DNA of 64,000 nucleotides from Catonia carolina (GCA_035578175.1 JAQMRL010000002.1:77766325-77830324), one strand, 5' to 3'; positions 21,974 through 33,706 are shown, counted from the first letter of the stretch. Program-made: numbers and translations. Notes: a model not told the origin generated them from the sequence alone.

Positions 21974-22715
21974 CACTATATTGCATGTTAACATGTTCTA
22001 TAATCGATGTGTTCAGTATGAAATGTAAGGCGAAAGTGAACTATTGCGGCTGTTATACGCATGCGCGCGTAATGTTTGTCAGGTACAATGTGGCAACGCT
22101 GGCAAACGTTCTGATTGGTCTAAACGTGTGTAACGGCAGAGCTCATCGACCGTGAAAAGCATATTAGTTGTTAGTATAATAATGATTTGTCTCCAGAACT
22201 AATAGTAATCATTATTTTCCAGATTGAATTTGTCTATGCTTCGCTGTTCAATCCACTGGATCACTGGATTCGTATTATGAAAGGCATCCACAATGGACTG
22301 TGAAAAAGTTTTGATTAAGACAGAATTTCTTTGCAAGGTAACAGATTTTTCATCAAAGTAGTTGTGCCATTAAAGTTGATCATTAATTTATTTACATCAT
22401 GTTATTGGCATCTTGGTCACATGACAACCTTAATATATACGGTAACAATCTGTGTGTTTTGATACAAACATGCTAAGTTGCGTATTTTTATTTGATCATG
22501 TATAGAATGTTACAAAATAATGGGGTGTATTCTACAAACCAGCACTGTTTGTCAATTATTTCTGTTCGATGTAGAGTCTTTTGTTGTGTTCTTTTACAGT
22601 AGGTTCTCATTATAGCGGATTAAATGGGGGAGACCACAGTCCGTTGTCGCGAAAGTCCATTGTATCGAAATACAGGCATGCAAAGCAGCGATTTTTGTTG
22701 TAGCTGTTAATTTTT

Positions 22716-23640
22716 ACTTTCTCGTGCCTATATGATTATATAGGAAGAAAAGTATTGTTTTCATGTCGATTTTAAGAAATCGAGTTTTCACCGGATCTAC
22801 ACGTTTTCAGACCCCTCAACCCAACAAAACATGTTATTAGCGATTGGTCTGTGTTGTGTGTGTATATACAAAATATCTCAAGAACGGAACATCGTACGAA
22901 CGTGAAACTTAAGTTACATACCACTACCGGACCCGACACGAACATTTTCATCAAAATCGGTCAACCGGAAGTAGTAGTTTATTCATGTAATTTTTCACTT
23001 TTTTTCGATTTTCTTAAAAACTGGTCCTACAATTTTTTTAAAAATCGCTTGGTTTACTGAATTTTTTATGCTCTAAAAGATAGGGTAGGCGTCATGTTTC
23101 CTGAAGTTCTCGGTGAGGCTGTTTTCACGTGAAAAAATTGTTTTTTTAAGATTGCAGTGTTAATATGCATTTTAGCACAAAAATTTATGTAATAAAATAT
23201 GTAGAAAATTTAAAATCCTACAACTTTTATTTCAAAAATTATTTTGTATAACGCACAGTTCAGTGGTAATTAGCCATTTTCTATTTTTTTTCTCACGAAA
23301 ACGTGTGAAAAATCGATTTTTTTTTTAAGATGTTGGCCTTAGTATGCATTTTATGACAAAAGTGTATATAATCAAATTTATAGAATATTAAAAGATCTAC
23401 AACTCTTATTTAGTGCATTTTTCTCTACTGAGCCTAGATTAGCGTGAACGAGTGATTTTCCACATTTTTAAGCCAAACTGAGGTTGATTTTCATTTTGCG
23501 TCTTTAACTCATGATTAAAATCAGGTTATGTGTATTAAGGTTAGTTTTTTTATTTATTTCTAACGTTTTATAACTAATGTTAGGTTGTATTGTTAATTGT
23601 TTGCATTGGCAAGAGAAAGTTGTGAGTTTCACACCAGATT
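22716..23640 (+). mobile_element. HEL-A copy 1 (Helentron-like, non-autonomous)
   Basis: Complete. The 5' end is T-run then ACTTTCTCGTGCC, followed by a hairpin of the type CCTATATGAATATATAGG. The 3' end has the inverse GGCAAGAGAAAGT, then a degraded stem (family form GTGTGAGTGTTTCACAC) and CCAGA. So the terminal repeat is asymmetric, as in Helentrons (Helitron2). No Rep/helicase frame is present. Confidence 0.7.
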
Positions 23641-23719
23641 CTTACTATAGTCAAAATCGTCGCCAGTTTAAATGTTTTGTTACCAATACAAAATAATCAT
23701 TGAGTAAATTAAAATGTTT

Positions 23720-24518
23720 GGTGCTACTATAGTACGTGGCGTACCGCATTATCTTTAGTGCAATTTGTATTTCTTGATGTGGTAGCACTGTGCACTTGCA
23801 CTTTTGGCGCAAAAATATTCACATATTTTACAAGTTCTGTGATGTTAAGAGAAATGGACAAATTACATACAATAATTATAATAATATACTTTTATAATTT
23901 GATAATATTACATGTACAAAAATTTACAATAGCAAATAATACTGTAATTAATAATACGATAAGGTTTCACCCAGTTTTTTTTAGTCAGTCTGTACACGGT
24001 ACACTGTGAATGTCATTGAGAAAAGCAACAAACAAATCAGGTTCTACTTTTCTCATAATTTTCCATGATATATGGTCGAGGTGCGAATGAAATAATTCTT
24101 TCGGAACGCCTTTTTTCTTCTTTAAGAATGTTTATTTTATTGTGTCCCACCACGATCTCTCAATTCCTTGTGTATTACCTCCTGTTTGTGGATCTGCATA
24201 ATTCCGCTGATGGTTAACCATTGAATGCAGGTAACCAAATGTTCACATAACCTAATTTAGTTCACATAACCAGTAAATTATGTAAATATTTTTTTAAACC
24301 TAATGTTCACATAACCTTATGTGGTTCACATAACCTGTAAAATATGTGAATATTTTTTAAAATCTAATTTTTACATAACCTGTTAAATATGTAAATATTT
24401 ATGCGCCAAAAGTGCGACAGTGCTACCACAGTCCCAGTGCTAGTGGACAGTTCTACCACATCAAGAATTACAAATTTCACTAAACATAACGCTGTAGGCA
24501 TCGTACTATAGCAGCACC
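23720..24518 (-). mobile_element. Merlin-family relic, copy 2
   Basis: TIRs begin GGTGCTACTATAGTACGTGG and end TATAGCAGCACC. The flanking 8-mers AAATGTTT (23712-23719) and AAGTGTTC (24519-24526) are a decayed duplication. The interior is inverted relative to 2708-3771. The right TIR contains a partial internal repeat of the ACAGTGCTACCACA block. Confidence 0.8.
24005..24215 (-). pseudogene. Merlin transposase C-terminal fragment
   Basis: The minus strand reads NYADPQTGGNTQGIERSWW, then DTIK, an in-frame TAA, and KKGVPKELFHSHLDHISW up to a stop near 24005. It retains the glutamate of the ISXO2-like third catalytic motif, with the G.NTQ.IE..W spacing. Apart from the single stop this segment is well preserved, but the N-terminal two thirds of the protein are missing. 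Confidence 0.75.
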
Positions 24519-24858
24519 AAGTGTTCTCGTCATGTTGAAAATTGGCTAACGGGATAAAGTAGTTTATTCATGCAATTTTTCACTTTTTTGCAGTTTTCTC
24601 AAAAAACGAATTCTACCTGCAATTTTTTTAATTCACATGATTAAGTACATTTTTTATGCGCTACAAGATAGAAATGTGTGCTGACATTCTTGATAGACCT
24701 GTGGTCTCTTGAGAAAAAAGTGATTTTTAAGATTGCGATCTTTATGCATTCTAGGTCAAAAGTGTTAATATTCAAAACTGTAAAAAATTATTTAAAAATC
24801 CTACAACTTTTATTTCACACATTTTTTGGTATAACGCATAGTTAAGAGACAATTGGTC

Positions 24859-25611
24859 TGTCGTTGTTAAGTCGACCAAGCCGTTGGACTTGATATAGTT
24901 AGTATAATTATTCAACAATTTATTTATTGCGGTTATTTCCGGAGAACCAGAGTACAATTTATAGGGGTCGGCACTCACGACCAACCGATTAGGATTCACC
25001 AAAAGTGAAGCGCTGTAATGAACGGAAAATTAATAAACTGTAATAAACGGTACGGAAAATTAGGATAAAGGAATAAGACAGCAATTAGGATAGGAACACA
25101 ACGGATAAGGAATGACTAATCAACTAAACTGAACGAGATATACAAATTGTCACTTACCAGAAATAGCATTGTAGAAAAACCACGTAGGTTTTGAAGCGTG
25201 AACGTAAGCCTGTTAATCATTAAAGCCTGGAAATTGTTGCAAAGTAGTAGTAAGCACCCAAAGCCGGGATACATGTAGCACACACAAAGAGTTTGAAATG
25301 TTATGTCGAATAAGCGTGGATTATCGTCTGTACAATTGTATTGACTAGGTAGCGTCGTAGCCTAGCAGTGAGAGAGAAGTGACACACAAGCACACTCATT
25401 CAAGATCAGTTCACAAGTGGTAAAAGGAAGCGAGAAGGATCGGTTAGAAGGGTGGGAAATCGGAAGCACAGATGACTTGATACATCGGAGCACAGAATGA
25501 CACAGCAATAATGAGGAATAAAGGCGGCAAAATGATAGCACCGTGCGAAAGCTTGAAATACTGCAAATAAGAACTATGAAACACATTAGCCCAGGAGAAC
25601 ATGACTTAACA
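24859..25611. mobile_element. Possible solo LTR
   Basis: A 753-bp insertion bounded by TGTCGTTGTTAAGTC and GACTTAACA, i.e. TG...CA with short inverted ends. Base composition differs from the surrounding HEL-A copy. No polymerase frames, polypurine tract or exact target duplication (GGTC against GTCG) could be established, so it could also be a TIR element. Confidence 0.35.
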
Positions 25612-25891
25612 GTCGTTTTTCATCAAAATCTGTAAAAAAAATTGGATTTTTGAAGAGCGCGGCTTTAGTGTGCGTTTTACGACAAAAGTGTATGTAATCA
25701 AAGTTATGGGAATTAAAAAAAAAACTGTACAACTTTTATAATAAATATTTTTATGTACATAGCCTGGTTAGAGGCAAATACTGTTTTTCCATGTTTTAAG
25801 CCATGCAGCGGTTGATTTTCATTTTGCGTCATTCACTCATGGTTAAAATTAGGTTATGTTTATTCATTTTACATTGTTACTAATGATTAAA

Positions 25892-26246
25892 CAATCTGTT
25901 CGTTGCATGGCTAAAATAAATAGTTTTGTTTCTTATCTCGTGGTCAACCTATTAAATGACTGAATCATTTAAGAACAGAAGAGGTAGAGGTGTACTGTGA
26001 CACTAATCACAGTTATCTCCTCTGAAAGTAATGAATTTCATTAAACAGCCAGTCCCTGTGGTGAATGAAGTGAAGGTGTCATTTGCAGAATGGAAGATAT
26101 GTGCTTTTCAGAGGGCTCGGCATGCTGATAAGCGTACTTTTCCACTCAGTGAGGAAGGGAATAGTAAACTACCTTGGCCTCGTTTTACTTAGTAAAACCT
26201 CTAAAGGTTCAAACCAACCTTTAGGCTGATGACCTAAACAACATAT
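25892..26246 (+). mobile_element. SINE-C copy
   Basis: 5'-truncated at AATCTGTTCGTTGC, with the usual 3' end GACCTAAACAACA. Inserted in the 3' part of HEL-A copy 2. Confidence 0.8.
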
Positions 26247-26295
26247 TGTTAATTGTCTACATTGGGAAGAGGAATTTGTGCGAGTTTTTCACTTC

Positions 26296-26529
26296 ATATA
26301 TTTTTTATAATGAAATTTTACATTGTGAATTACATTTCTGTTCCTAGGCTGGTTGATGGGCATGTGGTTAAGAGGAAGGAACATAGCTGTTATTTTGCTG
26401 TCATCGCTTACCGACTCATTTTCATCCACATGACCTGGGCGCGGTTGTGTGCTAGAAGAAGTCCTTTCCGTTCAGTATGCAATGGTTCGATGTGTATTCT
26501 TACTGATGGAATGAATTTGGTACGTAACC
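26296..26529 (+). repeat. Array-1 linker unit, copy 1
   Basis: About 235 bp between HEL-A copies 2 and 3, containing TTCCTAGGCTGG and GAATGAATTTGGTACGTAAC. The same unit recurs at 27471-27701, so element plus linker repeats as one ~1.17 kb unit. Confidence 0.8.
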
Positions 26530-26535
26530 AGTTTT

Positions 26536-27470
26536 ACTTTCTCTTGCCTATATGAATATATAGGAAGGAATATAAGTATTGTTTTCATGTCGATTTTAAG
26601 AAATCGAGTTTTCACCGGATCTACACGTTTTCAGACCCCCTGAACCCAAAAAACATGTTTCTAGCGATTGGTCTGTGTGTGAACAAAATATCTCAAGAAC
26701 GGGACATCGTACAAACTTGAAGCGTAAGTTACATACCACTACCAAACCCGACATGAACATTTTCATCAAAATCGGGCAACTGGAAGTAGTAGTTTATTCG
26801 TACAATTTTTCACTTTTTTGCGATTTTCTCAAAAACTGGTCCTACGATTTTATTTAAAATCGCCTAGTTTACTAAATTGTTTATGCTTTACAAGATTAGG
26901 GTAGGGGCCATATTTGCTGAAATTCTGGGTGGGGCTGTTTTCACGTAAAGAAATTGTTTTTTTAAGATTACGGCTTTACTATAAATTTTAGTGCAAAAAT
27001 TTATATAATAAAAGTTGTAGAAAATTTAAAAACCTACAACTTTTGTTTCAAACATTTTTTTGTATAACGCTTAGTTTAGCGGTAATTAGCAATTTTCTGT
27101 TTTTTCTCATGAAAACGTGTGAAAAATTGATTTTTTAAAGATTTCGGCCTTAGTACTCATTTTACGACAAAAGTGTATAAAACCAAATTTATAGAAAATA
27201 AAAAGATCTACAACTTTTATTTAAAGCATTTTTTTCTAAAGAGCCGAGTTTAGCGTGAAAGAGTGATTTTCTATTTTTCTAAGCCAAACTGAGGTTGATT
27301 TTCATTTTGTGTCTTTCACTCATGATTAAAATAAGGTTATGTTTTTGGAGGTTAGTTTTTTGTTTATTTCCAATGTTTTATTACTTATTAAAAAATAAAT
27401 GTCTGTAATGTTTTATTGTTAACTATTTACATTGGCAAGAGAAAGTCGTGTGAGTGTTTCACTCCAGATT
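26536..27470 (+). mobile_element. HEL-A copy 3
   Basis: Full length, from ACTTTCTCTTGCC to TCACTCCAGA, with both terminal hairpins. A short frame (26675-26857) recurs in other copies. Confidence 0.75.
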
Positions 27471-27701
27471 TTTTATAATGAAATTTAACATTGTAAATTA
27501 CATTTTTGTTCCTAGGCTGGATGATAGGCATGCGGTTAAGAGGAAGGAACATAGCTGTTATTTTGGTGTCATCGCTTTTCAACTCTTTTTCATCCAGATG
27601 ACCTGGGCGGTTGTCTTCTAGAAGAAGTCCTTTTCGTTCAGTATTCAATGATTCGATGTGTATTCTAACTGATGGAATGAATTTGGTACGTAACCAGTTT
27701 T
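27471..27701 (+). repeat. Array-1 linker unit, copy 2
   Basis: Close match to 26296-26529, with a few substitutions and small deletions. Confidence 0.8.
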
Positions 27702-28632
27702 ACTTTCTCTTGCCTATATGAATATATAGGAAGGAATGTAAGTATTGTTTTCATGTCGATTTTAAGAAATCGAGTTTTCACCGGATCTACACGTTTTCAG
27801 ACCCCCTGAACCCAAAAAACATGTTTCTAGTGATTGGTCTGTGTGTGTGTGTGTGTGTGTGAACAGAATATCTCAAGAACGGTACATCGTACAAACTTGA
27901 AACGTAAGTTACATACCACTACCAAACCCGACACGAACATTTTCATCGAAATCGGTCAACCGGAAGTAGTAGTTTATTCGTATAATTTTTCACTTTTTTG
28001 CGATTTTCCCAAAAACTGGTCCTACGATTTTTTTTTAAATCGCCTGGTTTACTAAATTTTTTATGCTCTACAATATAGGGTAGGCGTCATGTTTACTGAA
28101 ATTTTTGGTGAGGCTGTTTTCCCGTAAAAACATAGTTTTTTTAAGATTACGGCTTTAATATGCAATTTAGCGCAAAAATGTATATAATAAAAGTTGTAGA
28201 GAATTTAAAATCCTATAACTATAGTTCAAACATTTTTTTGTATAACACTTATTTTAGCAGTAATTAGCGATTTTCTGTTTTTTTTTCTCACAAAAACGTG
28301 TGAAAAATCGATTGTTTCAAGATTTCGGCTTTAGAATGCATTTCACGACAAATGTGTATAATGAATTTTATAGGAAATAAAAAGATCTACAACTTTTATT
28401 TAAAGCATTTTTCTCTACAGACTCTAGTTAAGCGTGAAAGAGTGATTATCCATATTTTTAAGCCACACTGAGGTAGATTTTCATTTTGCGTCTTTCATTC
28501 ATGATTAAAATTAGGTTATGTTTTTTGAGGTTAGTTTTTCTTGTTTATTTCTAATGTTTTATTACTAATGTTTGCAATATTGTTAATTATTTACATTGGC
28601 AAGAGAAAGTTGTGTGAGTGTTTCTCACCAGA
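27702..28632 (+). mobile_element. HEL-A copy 4
   Basis: Full length, with an expanded (GT)n at 27837-27860 where other copies have a short GT run. Ends CTCACCAGA then T-run. No linker follows, so this is the end of the array. Confidence 0.75.
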
Positions 28633-28639
28633 TTTTTTA

Positions 28640-28983
28640 AATACAGTCAATCCTCGATATAACGGACTAATTGGAGAATACCGATGTTTGTTGTGAAAGT
28701 AATTCAGTTATAAGGTAAACGGTCATGTACAAAAGGTCATTTGTTCTAGCTAGAAGCTCTCCCTCCTACGCTCTGTGCGCAGCTGAGCTGTTCTGTTTAG
28801 TGGCGGGGGAAGCAACTCGTAGTTATAACAGTAGTATACGGTTAGAAAGAGAGGGAATGAACATTAAGTGAGAAGGAGACAACACTTGCCCCGTTGAAAC
28901 TATCCCTACTCTACCTACTCGCCCTCCCCTTACAAGCTTCTTCCTAAAACAAATGTACTATATGTTTTTCTAATGTGTTAAAG
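28640..28983. mobile_element. Element M copy 1 (deletion derivative) and a stray TIR end
   Basis: 28726-28975 matches, inverted, both ends of the 980-bp element at 43535-44514 (CATTTGTTCTAGCTAGAAGC end and CTTACAAGCTTCTTCC end) but lacks the interior. At 28646-28670 CAGTCAATCCTCGATATAAC looks like a lone pogo/Tc1-type terminus without a partner. Confidence 0.6.
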
Positions 28984-29672
28984 TACTGGTAATGCGTTAT
29001 AAGTTGACGATTGCGTCTATCATGCGGAGGGAGGACAGTATACTATCAATCCTACTTACATAACACTATCATCTATCAACCACCACCACACACTTAACTA
29101 ATACACTAACACCTCATCACCCCTAACACTAAATAAGTAACGAGTAATGTAATTATTATTTAAAGAAAGTGAATTGTTTAAAATTCAATCGCAATTAAAC
29201 ATAACATTACTGAAAATAATGAATTATGAAAACCCTGAAAATACAATAACATTTTGAAATTACCGTAAAACTAGTATTAGTCACGATAATTAGCTCGCAT
29301 CGACGGAACTCACGAACTAACTAGTCTTATCACTACAAATGTCAGAGTGCAGTAATTCAGTTTACTGCTGATTACCACAAAAGATACTAAATATAGCTTA
29401 GGCCTAGTATTACGGCTTATTTACAATGAATGTTTATTACTTAGGATAATTATTAAGACTCAATAAATAATACAATGGGATTTTTATGAAACGACATAGT
29501 TGTAAACCTAATAAATCGATGTTAGAGTGAAACTACAACATGATGTCATGGTTAGAGCTGTCGCTATGATGTATTTAGGAGAGCACATATAGTACCACTT
29601 CCACCTGCCGCATAGTCCAGTCTTACTCTCGCTGACGATCGTCAACTTATATTGCGTTACCAGTAAACATTG
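28984..29672. mobile_element. TIR element Y, copy 1
   Basis: Left CTGGTAATGCGTTATAAG and right inverse of CTGGTAACGCAATATAAG, with TA at both edges. About 690 bp without a coding frame. The right 400 bp recur inverted at 54537-55380, where Z interrupts them. Confidence 0.65.
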
Positions 29673-30320
29673 GATTTTGCTTGTAGCCTTATTCTTATCA
29701 TAACGTATAAACAACTGTACAGTATAGAGTAGAGAAGAGATAAAAGAACTGTCGCTGTGAACGAGTCACGGTGACCACAGTTATTCAGATAGGCATGTAA
29801 CCGTTCCCCAGTCACTGTTACAAAGATCGCTACTCATTCTCTGTTCACTGCTTAACCCTTTAACTACTGAGTTGTTACATGAAATAAAGCTTGCACAGAC
29901 TAGGTATTTTCATGACATTTCAAACCGTGATGACTACATGGTTTGTCTTGAATTTTTCATGTTTTTTTGTAACTTTTAATTTTATGTATTCGTTACAAAA
30001 TAAGTTGTAATTTAAAATCTACAATAATGTAAGAAAAAATATTTTAGTACATCTTTCGGCCAAAGGCTGTTGACAGTGACAGAATTGTGTTCTATAGTTA
30101 ACGTCAATTCCTGCAAAGTTCTTTGTCATTATCCTCTTTAACGCTCTTCTTCATCAGATTCTATAGTCATCAGATATTCACTTATTTCTTTCATCTATGT
30201 ACATTTTAGAAAAATTCAGAACAAAGAGAAAAAAACACCTTTTTGTTTAATTATATAGTTTGGTAAAGAAATGTTCTCCAATTTGTTTTTTCCAACTTCA
30301 GTTGGTCAAGGTTTAATATA

Positions 30321-31372
30321 CAGTAAAATCTCTCTATAGCGGAATTGAAGGGACCATGAGGTACCGCCGCTATAAAGAGAGTTCCGTTATAGAGAGAGCG
30401 AGTAATTAACGGTGGGAGGGAAGTTGGAGTACTAATTTTTCTGTACAAAATAACTTATATACATATGTAAATGGTGCATGGAATAAGTTTTTGAAAAACT
30501 ACTGAATAGATAACTTTATGACGAATGTTTAATACAGTAGATTACTTCAATACAGTGAGATATTTAAATTAATTACATAAAGTGTAGGTTATTAACTTAA
30601 CAAGAAATTTGGATACAAACTGGTTTTATTAGATGTTGTGTTCTAATGTTTAACAATAGAATTTCACTTTTCGTATTGAACTTTTTTCAATAATCATTCA
30701 TACAGTACATACCGTAATTGATAGCCTAAAATTAATTAGCACTGAAACTCGTTTTTCACTGAACAGTAATAGACATACATACATACAATTAAAATCTAAT
30801 AAAACATAGGCTACACAAACACAAAAAAATACACAGTACAGTATATATTTTTTGTTATTAAGGAAACAATAACTGTGAAGTACATTTCATTTCGTAAAAT
30901 AAGTTGTAAATTTTGTTTCGTTTTCAATTCATAAAACATGTCTTCAATCTCATTTTCAATATTTAAAACTCGTAAATTTTCATTTACATATTGGCAATGA
31001 CAGTACGTTGAAACAACAAGAATAGCGTCTAGTGCCTGTTTACTTGAAGGGACAACATTTCTGTTTCCATTTCATCGTCATCTTCACTTTCTTGCTCGTT
31101 GTTTTGGGCTAAGACATTTTCGATTATTGCATCATCGCCAACATCTGCTGAAGTGGCTAAGTCATTGTCTGCAATGACTTAGACAATGACGGCTGTAGGC
31201 GTCTAAATCCATATCCTGAAGATATTGTTTTGCCGCTATAGAGAGATTTTGGTGCCGCTATAACGAGAGTTAAATACATTATCGTAGTATACAAAAGGGT
31301 CGGGGTCGGCAAATAATGCCGCTAAAGAGAGATTTCCGCTATATAGAGTTCCGCAATAGAGAGATTTTACTG
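30321..31372 (-). mobile_element. pogo/Tigger-type element relic
   Basis: TIRs CAGTAAAATCTCTCTATAGC and, inverted, at 31350-31372, with TA on both sides (30319-30320, 31373-31374). Subterminal repeats of the CTCTCTATAGCGG motif occur near both ends. The interior keeps a transposase C-terminal piece on minus. Confidence 0.8.
30925..31175 (-). pseudogene. pogo/Tigger transposase C-terminal fragment
   Basis: The minus strand reads ENVLAQNNEQESEDDDE, then in a shifted frame PSSKQALDAILVVSTY and LRVLNIENEIEDM. An acidic linker followed by a helical (S/A)-x2-QALDAI tail is the usual end of Tigger/jerky-like DDE transposases. The catalytic domain is gone. Confidence 0.6.
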
Positions 31373-31399
31373 TAATTATCAAGTACTAACTCATTTTAA

Positions 31400-32165
31400 A
31401 GCCAATAGAATGCGGAACATAGTATTTCTTCTGGAAAGTTCGAACATGAGTTTGTATGCCAGTTGACTCTAGCCTCGGCATGTAAGTTGTCGCCACCGGC
31501 TTGTAGTAGCGCAGTCGTAGAGCTCATAGGACACCGGCCGGGCATCCGGCGGCGTAGTTCAAACAAATGAAAACATCGAAGGGGGAGGTCGTCTTTACCG
31601 CTGCCTAAAAGATTAGGAGCAGCCGCCGACGCAGCGAACACCTTTCACCGCTGCCTCCGAAGAGGAGCAGTCACCGGTGAAGTGAAGCGGGGTCGTCTGT
31701 ACCGCTGCCTAATCTAATAGGAGCGAGTCGCCGACGCAGCGAGCACCTTTTACCGCTGCCCCCGAAGGGGAGCAGTCGCCGGTGAAGCGAGGGGTAGGGA
31801 ATGGAGGTGCAGATGACGGAAAGAACTAACTCAATGTTGAGATGTCCAATCCCCGTATCGATCCTCGCTCACAGAGAACATCGATACTGTTACCTTCTCG
31901 ACTTTTGCATCGCCAGTGCGTAGACACTATATGTTGCCACTTGGTACATGCGCTGTGAGAGGTATGACCGCTGGCGCATTCTATCGGCAGCAGCAACCCC
32001 ATCACAGCGCCAACAGTGGGCAAAATATGAACTACGGACCGGCGTACAAGTAAAACAGTATCAAAGCTTTGATTGAAAATGCAGAAGTTTTGCTGAAACG
32101 TATGGTTCCGCAGAGCCAAAGAGCCGACCGGCATAGCTCCAGATTAGTTAGTCAAAGGCAGGTAG
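31400..32165. repeat. GC-rich block, copy 1
   Basis: Unusually GC-rich for this window. 31660-32065 is repeated at 33826-34215. It contains a local tandem repeat of TACCGCTGCCTAA and GCCGACGCAGCGA. Apparent reading frames are in different phases in the two copies, so I do not call a gene. Confidence 0.6.
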
Positions 32166-32169
32166 GAAT

Positions 32170-32470
32170 TGTGTTTTTTAGGTCAATAGCCGAAAGGCTG
32201 GTTTGAACCTTTAGAGGTTTTACTAAGTAAAAACGAGGAGCGAGGTGGTTTACTATTGCCTTTCTCACAGAGTTGAAAGAGTATACTTATCAGCATGCCA
32301 GGCCCTCCGAAAAGGACCTACTTTCCACCCTGCAAATGAGACCTTTACTTCATTCACAACAGAGTCAGGCTGTATAATGAAATTCTTTACTCTCAGGGGA
32401 AATAATACTGTACGAGTCTTTTACACCTCTGCGGTCATCGTGCTGATGAGCGGTCACATGGTTACTAACA
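32170..32470 (-). mobile_element. SINE-C reverse copy, 5'-truncated
   Basis: Inverted 3' block AGCCGAAAGGCTGGTTTGAA at its left edge. It runs to about the CACATGG block. Confidence 0.75.
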
Positions 32471-32990
32471 GGCCACACAACGTGAATGCATGGATAGGAC
32501 ACTAGCCTTCTATCCGGGCCGGTTCCCTTAAGCCTTTTATAAAAGGAATTAAGGGGTCTCCTTCCAGTTGACGACAGAACCCCCTTTATAAACCAACATG
32601 TGCTTAGCATGTGATATATTAGTAAAATTGAATATCATTTTCATTTTATATTCATTTTTAATGGCTTTCCCATTAAATCACAAATAGTTAAGAGAGAAAA
32701 TGCCTTTAGTTTGAACAATGGCTTGTGATAAGCCTGAAATATTTATTTGAGAATTACGTAAATCTGCGTTAAGTTTAGATAATAATCATCGCCTAGCAAC
32801 GATGTTAATATGACTGCCGGTATCTATAACAACAACTCGTAAAATTACAGTTTTATCAGAAGCACCTGACTTGAACCAGGAGAAAGTACTCATTTCAAAT
32901 TTGCCTTTAGTACTTCTTTTCGCATTTGCCTTAGTGAAGGAACCGGAAGTTCACTCGGAAACGTGATGCTATTCTCTCACAATGCTTCAT
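32471..32990. other. Anonymous sequence
   Basis: No gene. A small hairpin is formed by CCTTTTATAAAAGG at about 32536-32549. Confidence 0.4.
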
Positions 32991-32994
32991 GTTT

Positions 32995-33300
32995 TCTGAG
33001 TGAACCTCAACAGCACGTCAAGAGAATCGAGAACTCTCCTTGGATAGAAACAGCATCGTCCTGTTAATATATAACGTCCAAACAGAGCCCTCAAAGTTAT
33101 CATGCCGGAATTGATCAAATTTAGCTGACATTGCCCATCAATTTCTTCTGGAAATCGATAGGCAATGTCAGCCACATCCAATCAATTCTGGCATGATAAC
33201 TTTGAGGGTATTTGGATGTTATATACCAGCAACAGGTCAATGTTGTTTCCATTCAGGGAAAACGCCCGACTACCCCGACACACTGCTGAAGAAACAGAAA
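32995..33300. mobile_element. Short fold-back element
   Basis: Arms of about 150 bp mirror each other around 33147, including CCCTCAAAGTTATCATGCC against GGCATGATAACTTTGAGGG and GACATTGCC against GGCAATGTC. Chance ORFs on both strands reflect the mirror symmetry. Confidence 0.65.
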
Positions 33301-33344
33301 CTATTCCACTATCACTTATTGTCGATTTATTTCAAGAACTAAAA

Positions 33345-33706
33345 AATCTCGTGTGAAACACTCGCACAACTTTTATCTTGCCAATGCAAATAATGAACAA
33401 TGTAACCTAAAATTAGAAAAAAACAAAAACAAACTAACCTCAATAAACATAACCTAATTTTAATCATAGTGAAAGACGCAAAATGAAAATCAACCAGTTT
33501 GGCTTAAAAATACGGAAAATCACTTTCACACTAAACTAGGCTCTGTAGAGCCTTTAATTATTTTATTATTATTTATTAAATTATTATTTATTTTATTAAT
33601 TAAATGATAAATTACAAGAACTAAAATTTCTTGAACCGTATTCGTCTTGGATATTATCACAATACTTTCCTTCCTTATACTATATTCATATAGGGAAACA
33701 GAAAAT
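33345..33706 (-). mobile_element. HEL-A internally deleted copy
   Basis: Has the inverted 3' end (CTCGTGTGAAACACTCGCAC) and, at 33660-33706, the inverted 5' end (ACTTTCCTTCCTTATA...). About 600 bp between them are missing. Confidence 0.6.

Larger units (their letters stand above)
20866..22172. mobile_element. TIR element B, copy 2, hosting two MITEs
   Basis: Left end CACTATTTTTCACGGCTGATG and right end CCGTGAAAAGCATATTAG are inverted. The interior matches copy 1 (40737-43039) in reverse, including TGCCCCCCACC and GACCAATCAGAA. Two other inverted-repeat elements (21020-21651 and 21700-21973) have landed inside. Confidence 0.65.
24540..26290 (+). mobile_element. HEL-A copy 2, interrupted twice
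   Basis: The HEL-A order is seen at 24540-24855, 25612-25890 and 26247-26290. The gaps are an LTR-like insertion (24859-25611) and a SINE-C (25892-26246). It is 5'-truncated next to the Merlin element. Confidence 0.65.

Noticed and set aside
22772..22954. Minus-strand ORF across HEL-A copy 1
   Set aside because: Antisense to the recurrent plus frame and not open in other copies. Likely a shadow of conserved non-coding DNA.
32245..32505. Plus-strand ORF of 86 residues
   Set aside because: Lies in a reverse SINE-C copy. Similar short frames appear in other SINE-C copies at different phases.
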